From positions 1,302,001 to 1,366,000 of the forward strand of contig CAVPQK010000013.1 in the NCBI GenBank assembly GCA_963707465.1: 64,000 bases of DNA. The letters are read 5' to 3'. The notes under the pieces were generated by a model. That model made no database searches. It saw only the letters and a program-made list of their open reading frames with translations, and was not told where the DNA came from. Origin of the DNA: Bog-159 sp963707465 (GTDB lineage: Bacteria > Acidobacteriota > Terriglobia > Bryobacterales > Bryobacteraceae). Positions 25,961 to 35,756 of this stretch are shown in pieces (position 1 is the first letter of the stretch; each line of letters opens with the position of its first letter). A program made the position numbers and the translations under genes.

Positions 25961-26113
25961 ATGTCTCAACAGGCGAGTAAGTGCGCTCATCCGGCTTGCA
26001 GCTGCCTGGCTGCTCCGGTTAGCAAATACTGCAGTCAATATTGCGAAGATGCCGCGGGCACCACCGAGATCTCCTGCAACTGCGGCCATGCGGGGTGCGC
26101 GCTGGAGGAGTAA
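25961..26113 (+). CDS. Bacterial metallothionein
   Basis: 50 residues from ATG 25961, with a strong aaggagg site at 25944-25950. Eight Cys (8, 13, 15, 24, 28, 39, 41, 46) and His10/His43 are arranged as KCAHPACSCLAAPVSKYCSQ followed by YCEDAAG and CNCGHAGC, the pattern of the BmtA/SmtA metallothioneins that bind zinc or cadmium. An upstream in-frame extension exists but lacks the motif. No SmtB-like repressor gene is adjacent. Confidence 0.88.
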   Translation: MSQQASKCAHPACSCLAAPVSKYCSQYCEDAAGTTEISCNCGHAGCALEE

Positions 26114-26376
26114 GCCGCAGACGATGTCTTGCGAGATCTGCGACGCGCGATAGGTGTTTGATACAGGCGCACGAGGCCGCTCCGCCCAAGTACCCGGATG
26201 CGGGCGCTACGCCAGTGGTCTCTTCGCATGGGACCGAAGACGGGAACTGTACAACAGCGAACAGACGGGACGCGCGACAGAGCGGGGCAGGCTTTGCGAT
26301 TCGCCATTCCACTGGTTGCCGCCGGGCGCGTCTCCGTGGGCGCGCGCGGCGAGCTGGATGTGTACGGTCAGATTTA
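26114..26376. other. Intergenic stretch, nothing recognised
   Basis: Between the metallothionein and a hairpin repeat. Open frames here are short, atypical in composition and match no motif I know. Confidence 0.5.
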
Positions 26377-26415
26377 GCGGGGCTGAAGCCCCGCGCGGGA
26401 TGAATCCCGCCCTCC
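26377..26415 (+). repeat. Two-hairpin repeat, second family, copy 2
   Basis: gcggggct-ga-agccccgc followed by gcggga-tgaa-tcccgc and a cctcc tail, with the same order and tail as the element at 2723. It lies just after the 3' end of the TonB receptor gene (26421). Confidence 0.65.
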
Positions 26416-26420
26416 CATAG

Positions 26421-29400
26421 TTAGAACGTGAACTTGCCACTGAGCTGAACGACGCGCACGGACGAATCGAAGCCCAGGAACGAACCGTAGGGACTGGTGG
26501 GACTGAAGGCCATGCTGGTGACATTGCCAAAGTACGGAGCCCCGATCGCCGCATTGGGCGGATTGAAGTTCGGATGGTTGAGCGCGTTAAAGGCCTGTAG
26601 ACCCACGCCCAGCTTGCGCTGTTCGCCAAAACTGAAGGTGCGGTACAGGGCCATGTCCATGTCGAAGTAATGCGGACCGACGAACTGATTGCGGGTCTGC
26701 GTGCTAAATGCGGTATAGGGAGAGACCACGCCTGTGGTACTGGCATTGCCATTGAGGAACGCATTGGCATTGATGCAGGGTGTGCCCGACGGGTTAGAGG
26801 CCTCGCTACATTTGCTTGCCGGGGCGCCGGCGAAGGTGTAGGTTCCAAGGACTGCGTCCGTGTAGTTACCCAGACCAGTCGCTTCCGGGTAAGTATCGGT
26901 TACGGAGTAGGGCATCCCGGTGCGCCAGAACCACTTGCCGGAGAACTCCCATCCATTGAAAATGCTCTTCAGGACGGAGTTATTGAAATGGAACTTCGGA
27001 TTGGCGACCCAATAAGCATTAAAGAGGTCGCGGATGTCGTAGTCCGAGTTACCGTAGTTGTTGGCGCGCAGGCTGGTGGGATTGAGCTGTCCCAGCAGAG
27101 AGCCGCTGCCCACGAAGCTGTAGGGAGACAGGCCGCCGTTGGAGGTTTCGTCGAGGTTGTGCGACCAGGTATAGTTGGCGCCGGCGGAGAAACCCTGGCT
27201 GAACTGTTTCCGGAAGGTGACGGTCGCGCCATTGTAATTGGATATGGCGCCGTTCTGGAACATGGTAAAGGTGCTATAGTTCGGCACGGTGACCGCCGGG
27301 AGTCCGGGAACGTTGTACGATCCGGCGTTGACGGCATTCGCCCACTGGTTGCTGTAAAGAAGGTTGATGCCATGGTTGCCGGTGTAGGTGGCGACCAACA
27401 CCATGGAGTTGGTGAGCTGGCGTTGAACCCCAAAGCTCCATTCCTGCCATTGCGGCGACTTAATCCGGCCGACGATGTCGTTGACGCCGGGACCCGAGAA
27501 GATGGCCCCGGCATTGGAGACCGCCGTGCTGATTTGATTGAAGCTTTGGTTGATATTGAAGGCCGCCGCGGAAGCGGCAAAGATGCCGGGGCCGCCGGTG
27601 GGGCCCGAGGCGAAGGGATAGCTGTTGGCTTCCACAACCTGAACCGCGCTAGGCGGATTGCTTAACAAGTTGTCGACCAATTGGGACGCGGGATTGTCGT
27701 AGAAGATGCCAATCCCGCCGTTGAGCACGGTCTTGTGATCGCTCGACGGCGACCAGGAAAAGCCGATGCGCGGGGACCAGTCAACCTTGTCCACGCTCGA
27801 ATAGGCCTGGTGCTGACCGACACTGATGTCGTCGCTATAGGGAACATCACCCGCTCCGGCGCCGGCGGCGACGCTGGCCAGGGAAGTAAAGGCGCCCTTG
27901 AAGTTGTCGAAGCAATTGAACTGGCAGACGGGATTGCCATTATGCTCGGCGCGCAGAGACAGTGTCAGCTTGAAGTTGGGGCGGATGGCCCATTCATCCA
28001 TGGCGTACACGCCGATGCCCCAGAGGGCGACGGGAACGTCGCTAGCCAGGTTGTCGTTCTGAATGAAGAGCTCGGACTGACCATTCACGAAGGGCAGCAG
28101 ATCGCTGCCGAACGCGACGAGGGGCGAATTGAGAAAGAAGTTGTGGTCGCTGACATCGTAACGGCGGAAGTTTACACCAAACTTAAAGGTGTGGTTGCCG
28201 TGAGTCTTGGTGAAGTCGTCGATGATTTGATACTGAGTGATATTGCGGCCTTGGGGAAAATTGTAAATCGGATTGAAGCCGGTGAATGGGCTGCCGAAGC
28301 CGGAGTCAAGTCCGTATGGAAAGGCGCCCGAAGCCAGAGAGTAATTCTGTTGGAACTGGGCCACGTAATGGCTGAAGGTACCCATGAAACTATTGGTCGA
28401 AGTGGGGCTGAAGATGTGGCTCTCGTTGAACTGCATGTCATAGGCGGGCTGATTCGAGATGGCATCGAAATCGGAGTTCACGGGATCCAGATAGGTGGGC
28501 TGGACGCCGTGATCCAGCTTGTACCGGAAGTAGGCGTTATCGTTGTTGCCGATCTTCTGATCGATGCGGAACGCGATGATGTATTCGGATGCCAAAGCGC
28601 TGGGAGTGGCATTAAAGCTCTCTACGCAGGGCTGGGTAGCGGCATTGAATCCGGGCAATGCGCCGATCAAATCCGGGGTACACCCACCGGCGAGGCCAGG
28701 GGTGGACGAAGTTTCGGGAACCGCGCCCGCCGCGCCGGGGGCGCTGGCATAGAGGTTGAACATTTTCGAGTAAGCGGATTGCTCACTGGGCTGGACATTG
28801 GCAATGTTGGCCAAGGTGGCGGCCGCAAAGGCGGGGGTGGGAGGATTTACGAGTTTGACATTGGGGAGCACGAAGCGGAGGCCCTCATTGTCGAGGAAGA
28901 AGAACGTGCGGTTCTTAATGATAGGCCCACCGATCGAACCGGCCCACTGATTGGCGTTGGCGAAGGGGCGCGGCGTCACGCCAAAAATCCCGGAGTTATT
29001 GAACCAGTCGTTCGAGTTCATGTCGCGGCCGTTCCAGTAATACAGCAAGTTGCCATGAAATCGATTGGTTCCGAACTTGGTCACGTAGGTGACCTGCGCG
29101 CCGGAAAGCTGTCCGTAATTGCCCGCATACGGATTGGCGACAATGGTGGCTTCCTGCACTTCATTGGATCCCAGGGTGAGGTTGGTGGCGCCCGAATTGT
29201 TGACGTTAAAGTATGGATCCATGTCGTTCTCGCCATTGACCGTGAAAAGGTTCGAGGTGCCCGGCAGACCGTTCATGGTGAAATTCCCATAGCCCATGCC
29301 GTTGCTGACGACGACGCCGGGCGCCGTGTCGGCGATGTTGGTGATATCGCCACCGGCGCTGGGTAGTTCCTGAACTTCTACGGCGGCGAAGGGCGTGTTG

Positions 29401-29792
29401 GTGCTGGATTCGGTGCTGATCAGCGGGGCAGCCTCGGTTACTTCAACGGTCTGAGTCGCTGAGCCGACTGCCAGGACCAGATCCGCCGTATTTGCCTGGC
29501 CCAGGCTGACATCCACGGCACGCGTGGTCTTCTGGAAGCCGGTGGCGCTGGCGGTCACGGTGTAGTGGCCGGGCCTGAGTAGCGTAAAGCGGTATTCGCC
29601 AACCTGATTCGTGGTGGCGGTCTGGGTGGCGCCGCTATCGGTGCTTCTGAGTACCACCGGGACATCCGGGATGACGGCGCCGGTGGGGTCCTTCACAGTG
29701 CCCTGGATATCGCCCGTCAGGAGAGATTGTGCGTCGACTTGCACGCACAAGGAAGTGAAGGCCACGATCATCGCAAGCGCTAAATGTTTCAT
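26421..29792 (-). CDS. Oar-like TonB-dependent outer-membrane receptor
   Basis: 1123 residues. Signal peptide ends VDAQ. A carboxypeptidase-regulatory-like beta-sandwich covers about 25-110 (GDIQGTVKDPTGAVIPDVPV, GEYRFTLLRPGHYTV). The plug domain is about 115-245 (NGLPGTSNLFTVNGENDMDP, SGAQVTYVTKFGTNRFHGNL). A large barrel follows, ending in VRVVQLSGKFTF with the terminal Phe of outer-membrane proteins. This acidobacterial class probably imports oligosaccharides or peptides; no SusD-like partner is adjacent. Two related palindromes lie upstream at 29944 and 30150. Confidence 0.92.
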   Translation of the reverse strand: MKHLALAMIVAFTSLCVQVDAQSLLTGDIQGTVKDPTGAVIPDVPVVLRSTDSGATQTATTNQVGEYRFTLLRPGHYTVTASATGFQKTTRAVDVSLGQANTADLVLAVGSATQTVEVTEAAPLISTESSTNTPFAAVEVQELPSAGGDITNIADTAPGVVVSNGMGYGNFTMNGLPGTSNLFTVNGENDMDPYFNVNNSGATNLTLGSNEVQEATIVANPYAGNYGQLSGAQVTYVTKFGTNRFHGNLLYYWNGRDMNSNDWFNNSGIFGVTPRPFANANQWAGSIGGPIIKNRTFFFLDNEGLRFVLPNVKLVNPPTPAFAAATLANIANVQPSEQSAYSKMFNLYASAPGAAGAVPETSSTPGLAGGCTPDLIGALPGFNAATQPCVESFNATPSALASEYIIAFRIDQKIGNNDNAYFRYKLDHGVQPTYLDPVNSDFDAISNQPAYDMQFNESHIFSPTSTNSFMGTFSHYVAQFQQNYSLASGAFPYGLDSGFGSPFTGFNPIYNFPQGRNITQYQIIDDFTKTHGNHTFKFGVNFRRYDVSDHNFFLNSPLVAFGSDLLPFVNGQSELFIQNDNLASDVPVALWGIGVYAMDEWAIRPNFKLTLSLRAEHNGNPVCQFNCFDNFKGAFTSLASVAAGAGAGDVPYSDDISVGQHQAYSSVDKVDWSPRIGFSWSPSSDHKTVLNGGIGIFYDNPASQLVDNLLSNPPSAVQVVEANSYPFASGPTGGPGIFAASAAAFNINQSFNQISTAVSNAGAIFSGPGVNDIVGRIKSPQWQEWSFGVQRQLTNSMVLVATYTGNHGINLLYSNQWANAVNAGSYNVPGLPAVTVPNYSTFTMFQNGAISNYNGATVTFRKQFSQGFSAGANYTWSHNLDETSNGGLSPYSFVGSGSLLGQLNPTSLRANNYGNSDYDIRDLFNAYWVANPKFHFNNSVLKSIFNGWEFSGKWFWRTGMPYSVTDTYPEATGLGNYTDAVLGTYTFAGAPASKCSEASNPSGTPCINANAFLNGNASTTGVVSPYTAFSTQTRNQFVGPHYFDMDMALYRTFSFGEQRKLGVGLQAFNALNHPNFNPPNAAIGAPYFGNVTSMAFSPTSPYGSFLGFDSSVRVVQLSGKFTF

Positions 29793-29943
29793 AATTCACA
29801 TCCTTTAGATTTGTTAGTCTTCTTAGTCGTATTGATCAGCTAATAAGTTAGACAAAAAAACGAACTTCCGTCTCACGTAAGCAATCCGGTAACCAGTCCG
29901 TTAGCCCCGCAACTTGTTATTGTTGCTAGATTTGCCGCCAGGC

Positions 29944-29965
29944 GAGCTATGCGATTTCATAGCTC
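29944..29965. promoter_or_regulatory. Candidate operator, palindrome copy 1
   Basis: gagctatg-cgattt-catagctc: perfect 8-bp arms around a 6-bp spacer, about 150 bp upstream of the TonB receptor start. An 18-bp core (ctatgcgatttcatagct) is repeated exactly at 30150. Confidence 0.5.
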
Positions 29966-30149
29966 TCCCAGTTGCGGTTCCGCAAATCCGAAATGCACTT
30001 GTGACCAGGGTCACTTTACCGGAACAATTAGAAGTGACAAATAATACAGAGCGGCCTGCGCGCATGAGCGCCGCATTGTCTGGGAACCCTGCGGGCCGCT
30101 GGGTGGGCAAGGGCTGGGAGATGGCCGGGGCGCAGACACACGAATATGA

Positions 30150-30167
30150 CTATGCGATTTCATAGCT
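30150..30167. promoter_or_regulatory. Candidate operator, palindrome copy 2
   Basis: ctatg-cgattt-catag with the same spacer as copy 1, 205 bp away. The outer arm bases differ (the left arm begins gact instead of gagct), so the palindrome is shorter here. Confidence 0.45.
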
Positions 30168-30285
30168 TCCGGCACATTCAATTCCGTAAAGCTGTAATGC
30201 CTTGAGTGGGCAAGATTACTTTCTCGGCGCAGGATGTGAAGGATAAGACAGTCGGCTCATCAGGCCGGGCGCCGGGCCTCCTGCC

Positions 30286-31764
30286 TCAGTGCTGTGGTTG
30301 CCGGCGGGCCGCGGAAACGCGGTCCTCCGCCTGGCGCAGCATCGCGTCGAGATCGGGTCGGGAATAATACCTGCCGCCCGCGAAGACCGACTCTATCTCC
30401 CGCGTATGCCGGATCGCTTCCAGCGGATTCGACCGCAGCAGCAACAGATCGGCTATCTTGCCCTTTTCAACCGTGCCTTCGGTAGCCTCCACGCCGCGCC
30501 ACCGCGCCGGGTTGATGGTCGCCATGCGCAGCGCGTCGGCGGGCGTAAGCCCGGCCTTCACGAGATTCTCCAGTTCCTCATGCAACGACCACCCAGGAAA
30601 CATGTAGTTATTGTCGACTCCGCAGTCCGTTCCCGCCAGCATGGGGACGCCGGCGTTATGGGCGGCAACCACGGCTTTCTCGGAGCGCTTAAGCAACTCG
30701 GCGTTGAGCTCACGAACATCGGCGGCAACCGGCCTGCGCCTCCCGAGCTTCGGATCCCAGCTTTCCCAGATGGCGGGGAGCACAAACCGCTTCCGATCGT
30801 CGGACTCGAAATCGCGCACCCCAAGCTCCTTCGCAAGCCGGATCGATACAGTCAGTGTGGGTGTCACCCAGATTTGTTTTTGGGCCATGGCCTGGTAGAC
30901 CTTTTCCTCTTCGTTGGCATCCTCAAGGTAGAGCCATCGCGCCGATCGCTCCCCGGGCACCATCGCCTGCGGAGTGCCTTTTCTCGCGGCGGCCTCGCGG
31001 CTGAGTTGCTCGGAGTCCTCGCGTTTCGCGACTATCAGATACTGGGAGTGTTCAATTCCATCCTGCCCGATGTCGATCGCCGCCTGAATCGGGATGTTGC
31101 GAGCCAAGTGCCCGATCACCTTAAGGCCGTTGCCGTGCGCTTCCTCCACCACGGCGCGCAGAACCTCCGCGGGAATGTCCGCGAAGTAGACTTTGATGAA
31201 GTCGGCGCCGGCCTGCTTCATCTGGCGAACAGCCTCGCGCGCGGCTTCGGGCGTCTTGACGCCGAGCGATCCGTTCCACGAGGGCGGCTCCTGATCGATC
31301 TTGCGGCCGGCGGTCAAGATGCGCGGACCGGTGCGTTTGCCGGAACGAATCTCCTCGCGCCAGCGGAAAACGGAATCGGCCATGTCGCCGCCCATTTCAC
31401 GCACGCCAACCACGCCGTTGGGGAGAAACAAATCGAGCAACGCGGCGTTCTCATCCACCAGAGGAACGTCGAGGTTGACCTGATTGCTGCGCAAGTGGAT
31501 GTGCATATCCCAAAGGCCGGGCATTAGATAACGGCCTTTTCCGGGGATTCGGATCGCCTGCGCGGGAATGCTGACCGCATCGGAGGCGCCAATGGCAGCA
31601 ATCCGGCCGTTCGAAATCAACACGGTCTGGTGGCCGCGGGTCTCGCCCTTCACCACGTCTACCACGTTGACGTCGACTATAGCCAGGGGCGCCGCCGTTT
31701 GCGCCAGCACGCGTGTAGACAGGCAGAGCGCGAACGCCAGGAGGCGGCACAGATGAAGTTTCAT
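30286..31764 (-). CDS. Exported metal-dependent amidohydrolase
   Basis: 492 residues from the ATG at 31762-31764, which gives a signal peptide (MKLHLCRLLAFALCLSTRVL); an upstream in-frame Met at 31809 adds unlikely residues. Amidohydrolase signatures: LMPGLWDMHIHL (HxH metal ligands), FIKVYFADIP (probable carboxylated Lys), LKVIGHLARN and DGIEHSQYL (His ligands), MLAGTDCGV (catalytic Asp), and the C-terminal EGTVEKGKIADLLLL. Relatives act on prolyl dipeptides, imidazolonepropionate or other amides; substrate unknown. The promoter is divergent from the GH74-like gene 67 bp away. Confidence 0.88.
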   Translation of the reverse strand: MKLHLCRLLAFALCLSTRVLAQTAAPLAIVDVNVVDVVKGETRGHQTVLISNGRIAAIGASDAVSIPAQAIRIPGKGRYLMPGLWDMHIHLRSNQVNLDVPLVDENAALLDLFLPNGVVGVREMGGDMADSVFRWREEIRSGKRTGPRILTAGRKIDQEPPSWNGSLGVKTPEAAREAVRQMKQAGADFIKVYFADIPAEVLRAVVEEAHGNGLKVIGHLARNIPIQAAIDIGQDGIEHSQYLIVAKREDSEQLSREAAARKGTPQAMVPGERSARWLYLEDANEEEKVYQAMAQKQIWVTPTLTVSIRLAKELGVRDFESDDRKRFVLPAIWESWDPKLGRRRPVAADVRELNAELLKRSEKAVVAAHNAGVPMLAGTDCGVDNNYMFPGWSLHEELENLVKAGLTPADALRMATINPARWRGVEATEGTVEKGKIADLLLLRSNPLEAIRHTREIESVFAGGRYYSRPDLDAMLRQAEDRVSAARRQPQH

Positions 31765-31831
31765 GAATTCCGGTAGTGTAGCAAGTATTGAGCCGAAATC
31801 CCGCGCCACCAGCTAAACTGAAATTGCATCC

Positions 31832-34800
31832 ATGTCCATGAGACCCCGCATACTGGCTCTGCTGGCTTGCCTGTTGCCCGCCGCCCGTTGCCAAACGGTG
31901 CAATTATTCCAATGGAAGAACGTGAACACCCAGGGCATGGGCTACGTCACCGGCCTGGTGGTGCAGCCTGAGTCGCCGTTCGATGTCTACATCCGCACCG
32001 ACGTAGGCGGCGCCTATCGCTTCGACCGGCCTTCCTCCAGTTGGATTCCGATCCTGGATGGCATCATCACGCAGGGCGGCATCGGGACCGAGTCAGTAGC
32101 CATCGATCCCAACACTCCCGGTCGCGCCTACGTAGTCATTCCGCGCGTGAATTCCATCGTCAACAACGAATACCAATACTCGGGCGAGGTGATGGTTTCC
32201 GAAGACCGCGGCGTTACCTGGCGCGCCACCGGCCTGGCGCAGTCGAACGTCTATATCGGCCCTAATGACGACTACCGCGTGGAATCCGGCGAGCGCCTGG
32301 CGGTCGATCCCAACAACTCGAACGTGCTCTACTTCGCCTCGCGGCAAAATGGCTTGTGGCAAGGCCTGCGCCAGTCCAACGCGCAGTACACCTGGGCTCC
32401 GGTTTCGGGCGGCCTGCCGCCATGGACCACCAGCCCGAGCGCTGATCCGGCCGGTTACACTTTCGTTCTGTACGATTCCCGAACGACAGTCAACGGCGTG
32501 TCGCAAACTGTTTACGCCGGCGTCCACGGCAGCGCCGTCTGGCGGTCGGCGGACGGGGGCCAGACCTGGACCAACCTGGGAGGAAACGCCAACCCAGTGC
32601 GCGGCGTCGTGGCTAGCGACGGCACGCTCTACGTGAGCTGCGGCGTGACCACCGCCGGAACCGGCAGTGTGGAGCGCTACGCCAACGGCCAGTGGACCGA
32701 TATCACTCCCGGCGACAAGTCCGCTCCCTACACCGGAATCACGGCGGATCCCACGAATCCCGCCACGGTCATGGTGGGGCGCAATAATTATGTCTGGCGA
32801 TCCACCAATGCGGGCACGGCATGGTCGCAGCAGATCATGCTGATGAACGCCCCCAACCCGCTGGACTCCGGATCGAATCCTTCCGCCCCGCCTTATTACA
32901 TTTCCACCGCGGGAGCTTCCGGCGGCATGGCGGCGCTGTTCATCGATCCTTCCAATGACCAGCAGGTCTGGTGGACCAATGGCTGGGGCGTGGCGCTGAC
33001 CGCCAATGTCACTGCCAGCCCGCCTGTCTGGGCGTGGCAAATGCAGAACCTCGAAGAGTTAGTGGGAGTCATGGTGCGGGTTCCTCCCAAGCCGAAAGCC
33101 AGCGGCGGCGCGGACGTTATCAGCATGGTGGAAGACATGATCGGTTTCCGCCATGCCAGCCGCGACCAGGTTCCCACTTCCAAAATCAACCCATCCGGCG
33201 TGCCCTTCGATCCCAATCCCAGCTTCAGTTGGCAAACCCCTGAGTACGGCGGCACGACTTACCCCGTGCCGTGGCCCAACGTTTCCATGGGCGCCAGCCT
33301 GGATTACAGTTACTATCAGCCCGATAACCTGGCCTTCGTCGGCAATGGCGAATGGCAGGCGTGGTCGCTCTACGGGTCGTCGAGCGACAACGGCGTAACC
33401 TGGAAGGCGTTTGCCGCGGTGCCCTCGGAGCAGCTCTGGTCGGGCGGCGTGCAACAGTTGTCCACGCCGGTGAGCGGAGAGATCGCCATGTCTTCCACGA
33501 ATCCGCTGAATCTGGTTTGGGCGCCGGCCTGGGGCACATTCGACGGCGCGTTCGACACCGCCAGCGGGGCCAACGCGCCATGGCCGCATTACACCACCGA
33601 CGGCGGCAAGACCTGGAACTTGTGCATGCTGGCCAATCCGCCGGCTATGCCCAACCCCTACGATCCGCAAAACAACAATGATGTCCACTACGATGCGCTG
33701 CCCAAATCCTGGGCCATCGGCATCAGCCCGTACGTCACCAGTAACATCGTGTCGGCGGATCGGAACGATCCCAACGGCACGACCTTCTACTATTGGGACA
33801 ACACTTTCTTTTACTACTCCACCAACGGAGGAGCCACCTGGACTGCCAGCGCCGCCACCGGTTTCCCCTCGGATATCACCAGCGTTACGATCGCCTCCAA
33901 CCCGGCGGTGTACGGGGATGTATGGATGGCTTTCGCCCGCAACGGATGCTGTGGAACCGCCGACGTCAACGGCAATCCCCTGTATCACTCGACCGATGGC
34001 GGGATGACTTTTCAGACGGTGGCCGGCGTCGACATCTGCGACAAAATCGCATTCGGCATGGGCAACGCCGCGCAGACTCCCTTCATCTACATCCTGGGCC
34101 GCACCGCCGGCGCGCTGCGCGACTATATCTATAAGTCGCAGGACGGGGGCCAAACCTGGATCCAAATCACCAACCCCGACACGCAGGCCATGCTGAACGT
34201 GGCGCAGATGGAGGGCGACATGCGGACGCCGAATCTGCTCTACCTGGCCGTGGCGGGGCGCGGTATCTGGTACGGCACGCTGCCTGCGACCGCACCGCCG
34301 GCGCCATCGTTCACCGCCAACGGGGTGACAAACGGCGCGAGCTTTGCGGACGCATTGACGCGCGGGGCCGTAGCCACGATTTTTGGCGTCAACATGGCGC
34401 CGGCGGGTTCCGCGGCCGAGGCCGCGTTTGTGCCGCTGCCTACCAGCCTGAACGGCGTGATGGTGAGCGTCGACAGCTTTCCCGCTCCGCTTTGGTACGT
34501 CTCACCGGGACAGATTAATTTTCAAATCCCCTGGGATGCGGCCTTGTCGGGCACTTCGACTATTCAGATCTATAACGGGCTGGGGGTGAGCAGTGCCGTT
34601 CCCGTGCCGCTCGCGCCCTATGCTCCTGGAATTTTTCAGTATTCATCGGAGTCGGGCGCGGCCGAAGGCGTGATTACGCATGCGGATTACAGTCTGGTGA
34701 CCGCGGCCGATCCAGCCGCGCCGGGAGAGGAAATCATTGTGTGGATGACCGGCTTCGGCGACGTAGCGGTCATTCCGGATACTGGCTTCGGCACTCCTTT

Positions 34801-35014
34801 GGGCGTCACCGCGACCTTGCTGCCCACAGCCACTCTCTCGGGCGCCCCCATTACCGTGAACTACGCGGGACTGACCTACGGCGCGATCGGCCTGGCTCAG
34901 GTAGCGGTCACGCTTCCCGCCACTCTTCCAGCGGGAAATCCGCTGTCACTAGTGGTAACTGCCGGCGGCGTCTCCAGCCAGTCTGTTTCTTTGTGGGTCG
35001 AGGCGAACCCGTGA
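31832..35014 (+). CDS. Secreted GH74/sialidase-like beta-propeller with Solibacter C-terminal domain
   Basis: 1060 residues: signal peptide ending AARC/Q, then a propeller of about 800 residues with BNR/Asp-box motifs (SEDRGVTWRAT, SADGGQTWTNLG, STNGGATWTAS, SQDGGQTWIQI). The opening GYVTGLVVQPESPFDVYIRT followed by DVGGAYRF is the GH74 xyloglucanase pattern around a catalytic Asp. The last 240 residues (NGVTNGASFADALTRGAVAT, LWYVSPGQINFQIPWDA) form the extracellular domain found at the C-terminus of many Solibacter exoproteins, probably for surface display. An alternative start lies two codons later (MRPRIL). Confidence 0.82.
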   Translation: MSMRPRILALLACLLPAARCQTVQLFQWKNVNTQGMGYVTGLVVQPESPFDVYIRTDVGGAYRFDRPSSSWIPILDGIITQGGIGTESVAIDPNTPGRAYVVIPRVNSIVNNEYQYSGEVMVSEDRGVTWRATGLAQSNVYIGPNDDYRVESGERLAVDPNNSNVLYFASRQNGLWQGLRQSNAQYTWAPVSGGLPPWTTSPSADPAGYTFVLYDSRTTVNGVSQTVYAGVHGSAVWRSADGGQTWTNLGGNANPVRGVVASDGTLYVSCGVTTAGTGSVERYANGQWTDITPGDKSAPYTGITADPTNPATVMVGRNNYVWRSTNAGTAWSQQIMLMNAPNPLDSGSNPSAPPYYISTAGASGGMAALFIDPSNDQQVWWTNGWGVALTANVTASPPVWAWQMQNLEELVGVMVRVPPKPKASGGADVISMVEDMIGFRHASRDQVPTSKINPSGVPFDPNPSFSWQTPEYGGTTYPVPWPNVSMGASLDYSYYQPDNLAFVGNGEWQAWSLYGSSSDNGVTWKAFAAVPSEQLWSGGVQQLSTPVSGEIAMSSTNPLNLVWAPAWGTFDGAFDTASGANAPWPHYTTDGGKTWNLCMLANPPAMPNPYDPQNNNDVHYDALPKSWAIGISPYVTSNIVSADRNDPNGTTFYYWDNTFFYYSTNGGATWTASAATGFPSDITSVTIASNPAVYGDVWMAFARNGCCGTADVNGNPLYHSTDGGMTFQTVAGVDICDKIAFGMGNAAQTPFIYILGRTAGALRDYIYKSQDGGQTWIQITNPDTQAMLNVAQMEGDMRTPNLLYLAVAGRGIWYGTLPATAPPAPSFTANGVTNGASFADALTRGAVATIFGVNMAPAGSAAEAAFVPLPTSLNGVMVSVDSFPAPLWYVSPGQINFQIPWDAALSGTSTIQIYNGLGVSSAVPVPLAPYAPGIFQYSSESGAAEGVITHADYSLVTAADPAAPGEEIIVWMTGFGDVAVIPDTGFGTPLGVTATLLPTATLSGAPITVNYAGLTYGAIGLAQVAVTLPATLPAGNPLSLVVTAGGVSSQSVSLWVEANP

Positions 35015-35040
35015 GGTGGCTGTGCCGGGACGAGCTTTTT

Positions 35041-35301
35041 TCAGGAATCGCGGTCCCGCTGGCTGTGCTGCGCGGCCACCTGGGCGTGCATTGCGTCTGG
35101 AGCCAGATCGATATCACCGGGCCATGCAACCGCGCCGGAGTCGATATAGACGCGTCCAAAGAAATCCGTGTCGCGCAGTGGCCCAAGCGCGCCCGTCAAA
35201 TCTTCGCGGTTTAACCGCACACGACCCTTTAATCCATCTTTGAACCGAACAAAAAGACAATAGTCGTCTTCCGGTATCACCTCGACGACGTCCCAATACA
35301 T
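35041..35301 (-). CDS. DUF2442 protein
   Basis: 86 residues from MYWDVVEVIPEDDYCLFVRF; DUF2442 is recognised from the pattern DVxEVxPxxxYxLxVxFxDG, LRDTDFFGRVYID and VAWPGDIDLAPDAMHAQV. Function is unknown. It follows the DUF4160 gene on the same strand, a pairing seen in many genomes where it behaves like a small mobile two-gene module, possibly toxin-antitoxin-like. The upstream extension to 35361 overlaps DUF4160 and is not needed. Confidence 0.8.
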   Translation of the reverse strand: MYWDVVEVIPEDDYCLFVRFKDGLKGRVRLNREDLTGALGPLRDTDFFGRVYIDSGAVAWPGDIDLAPDAMHAQVAAQHSQRDRDS

Positions 35302-35315
35302 GACAGGGCCTCCAC

Positions 35316-35576
35316 TCAGGGCAGCGGCGGGATGTCCGACGGCCGCGTTTTTTCCCGGCAAAGCCGCCAGTCCTCCAGCAACTCCTCTCTATGTATCATC
35401 GCCCATTCCTGGACCAGGTTCAAAGCCCGTCTTGGCAGGTGCCCTTCGAGGACATCCAGTGTTCCAATGTCCACGGTGGCCTCAAATTCGCCGTAACGGG
35501 CGTGAAGGTGTGGCGGCGGGTGATCATTGAAAAACATACGGATCAGGATTCCGTAGAATGTGCTGATGGTCGGCAT
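35316..35576 (-). CDS. DUF4160 protein
   Basis: 86 residues from MPTISTFYGILIRMFFNDHP. Family hallmarks are NDHPPPHLHARYG, TLDVLEGHLPRRALNLVQEW and HREELLEDW. The conserved His cluster (HPPPHLHA) suggests metal or nucleic-acid chemistry, but no activity is established. It precedes DUF2442 by 14 bp. Confidence 0.82.
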   Translation of the reverse strand: MPTISTFYGILIRMFFNDHPPPHLHARYGEFEATVDIGTLDVLEGHLPRRALNLVQEWAMIHREELLEDWRLCREKTRPSDIPPLP

Positions 35577-35627
35577 TCCGCGAGGCCTGATTCTACCATC
35601 GAGCAGATTAGTCCCCACAGGTCGCCC

Positions 35628-35756
35628 GTCCTACAATCAGTACACTGTGTGTGCGACAGCGGGGTCACAAATGGGTCCGCGCGGGTTCTCCAGGACCCGC
35701 TCTCCGCCGGGATCACCGCATTCCCAGATTCCGCATCAGCCGATAGAGATAATTCG
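35628..35756 (-). pseudogene. Duplicated 3' end of the sigma-54 activator gene
   Basis: On the minus strand this encodes APNYLYRLMRNLGMR-stop, the same last helix as the activator ending at 37000. The DNA beyond the stop is also shared: cctacaatcagt, ctgtgtg.gcgacag and ggggtcacaa occur here and at 36845-36960. The copy is shorter (it lacks roughly 70 bp present in the other) and diverged. Together the two copies bracket the FRG gene. Confidence 0.7.

Larger units (their letters stand above)
29793..30285. promoter_or_regulatory. Long upstream region of the TonB receptor gene
   Basis: About 490 bp with no credible gene. It is locally AT-richer than its neighbours near 29800-29900 and carries two copies of a palindromic motif (separate entries), each followed by similar sequence (ttccg-aaa.., then aatgc). 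The duplication of a stretch of about 75 bp suggests a two-site operator or an old tandem duplication. Confidence 0.5.

Noticed and set aside
27681..29366. 561-residue open frame on the plus strand
   Set aside because: Antisense to the TonB receptor gene, with biased composition and no domain.
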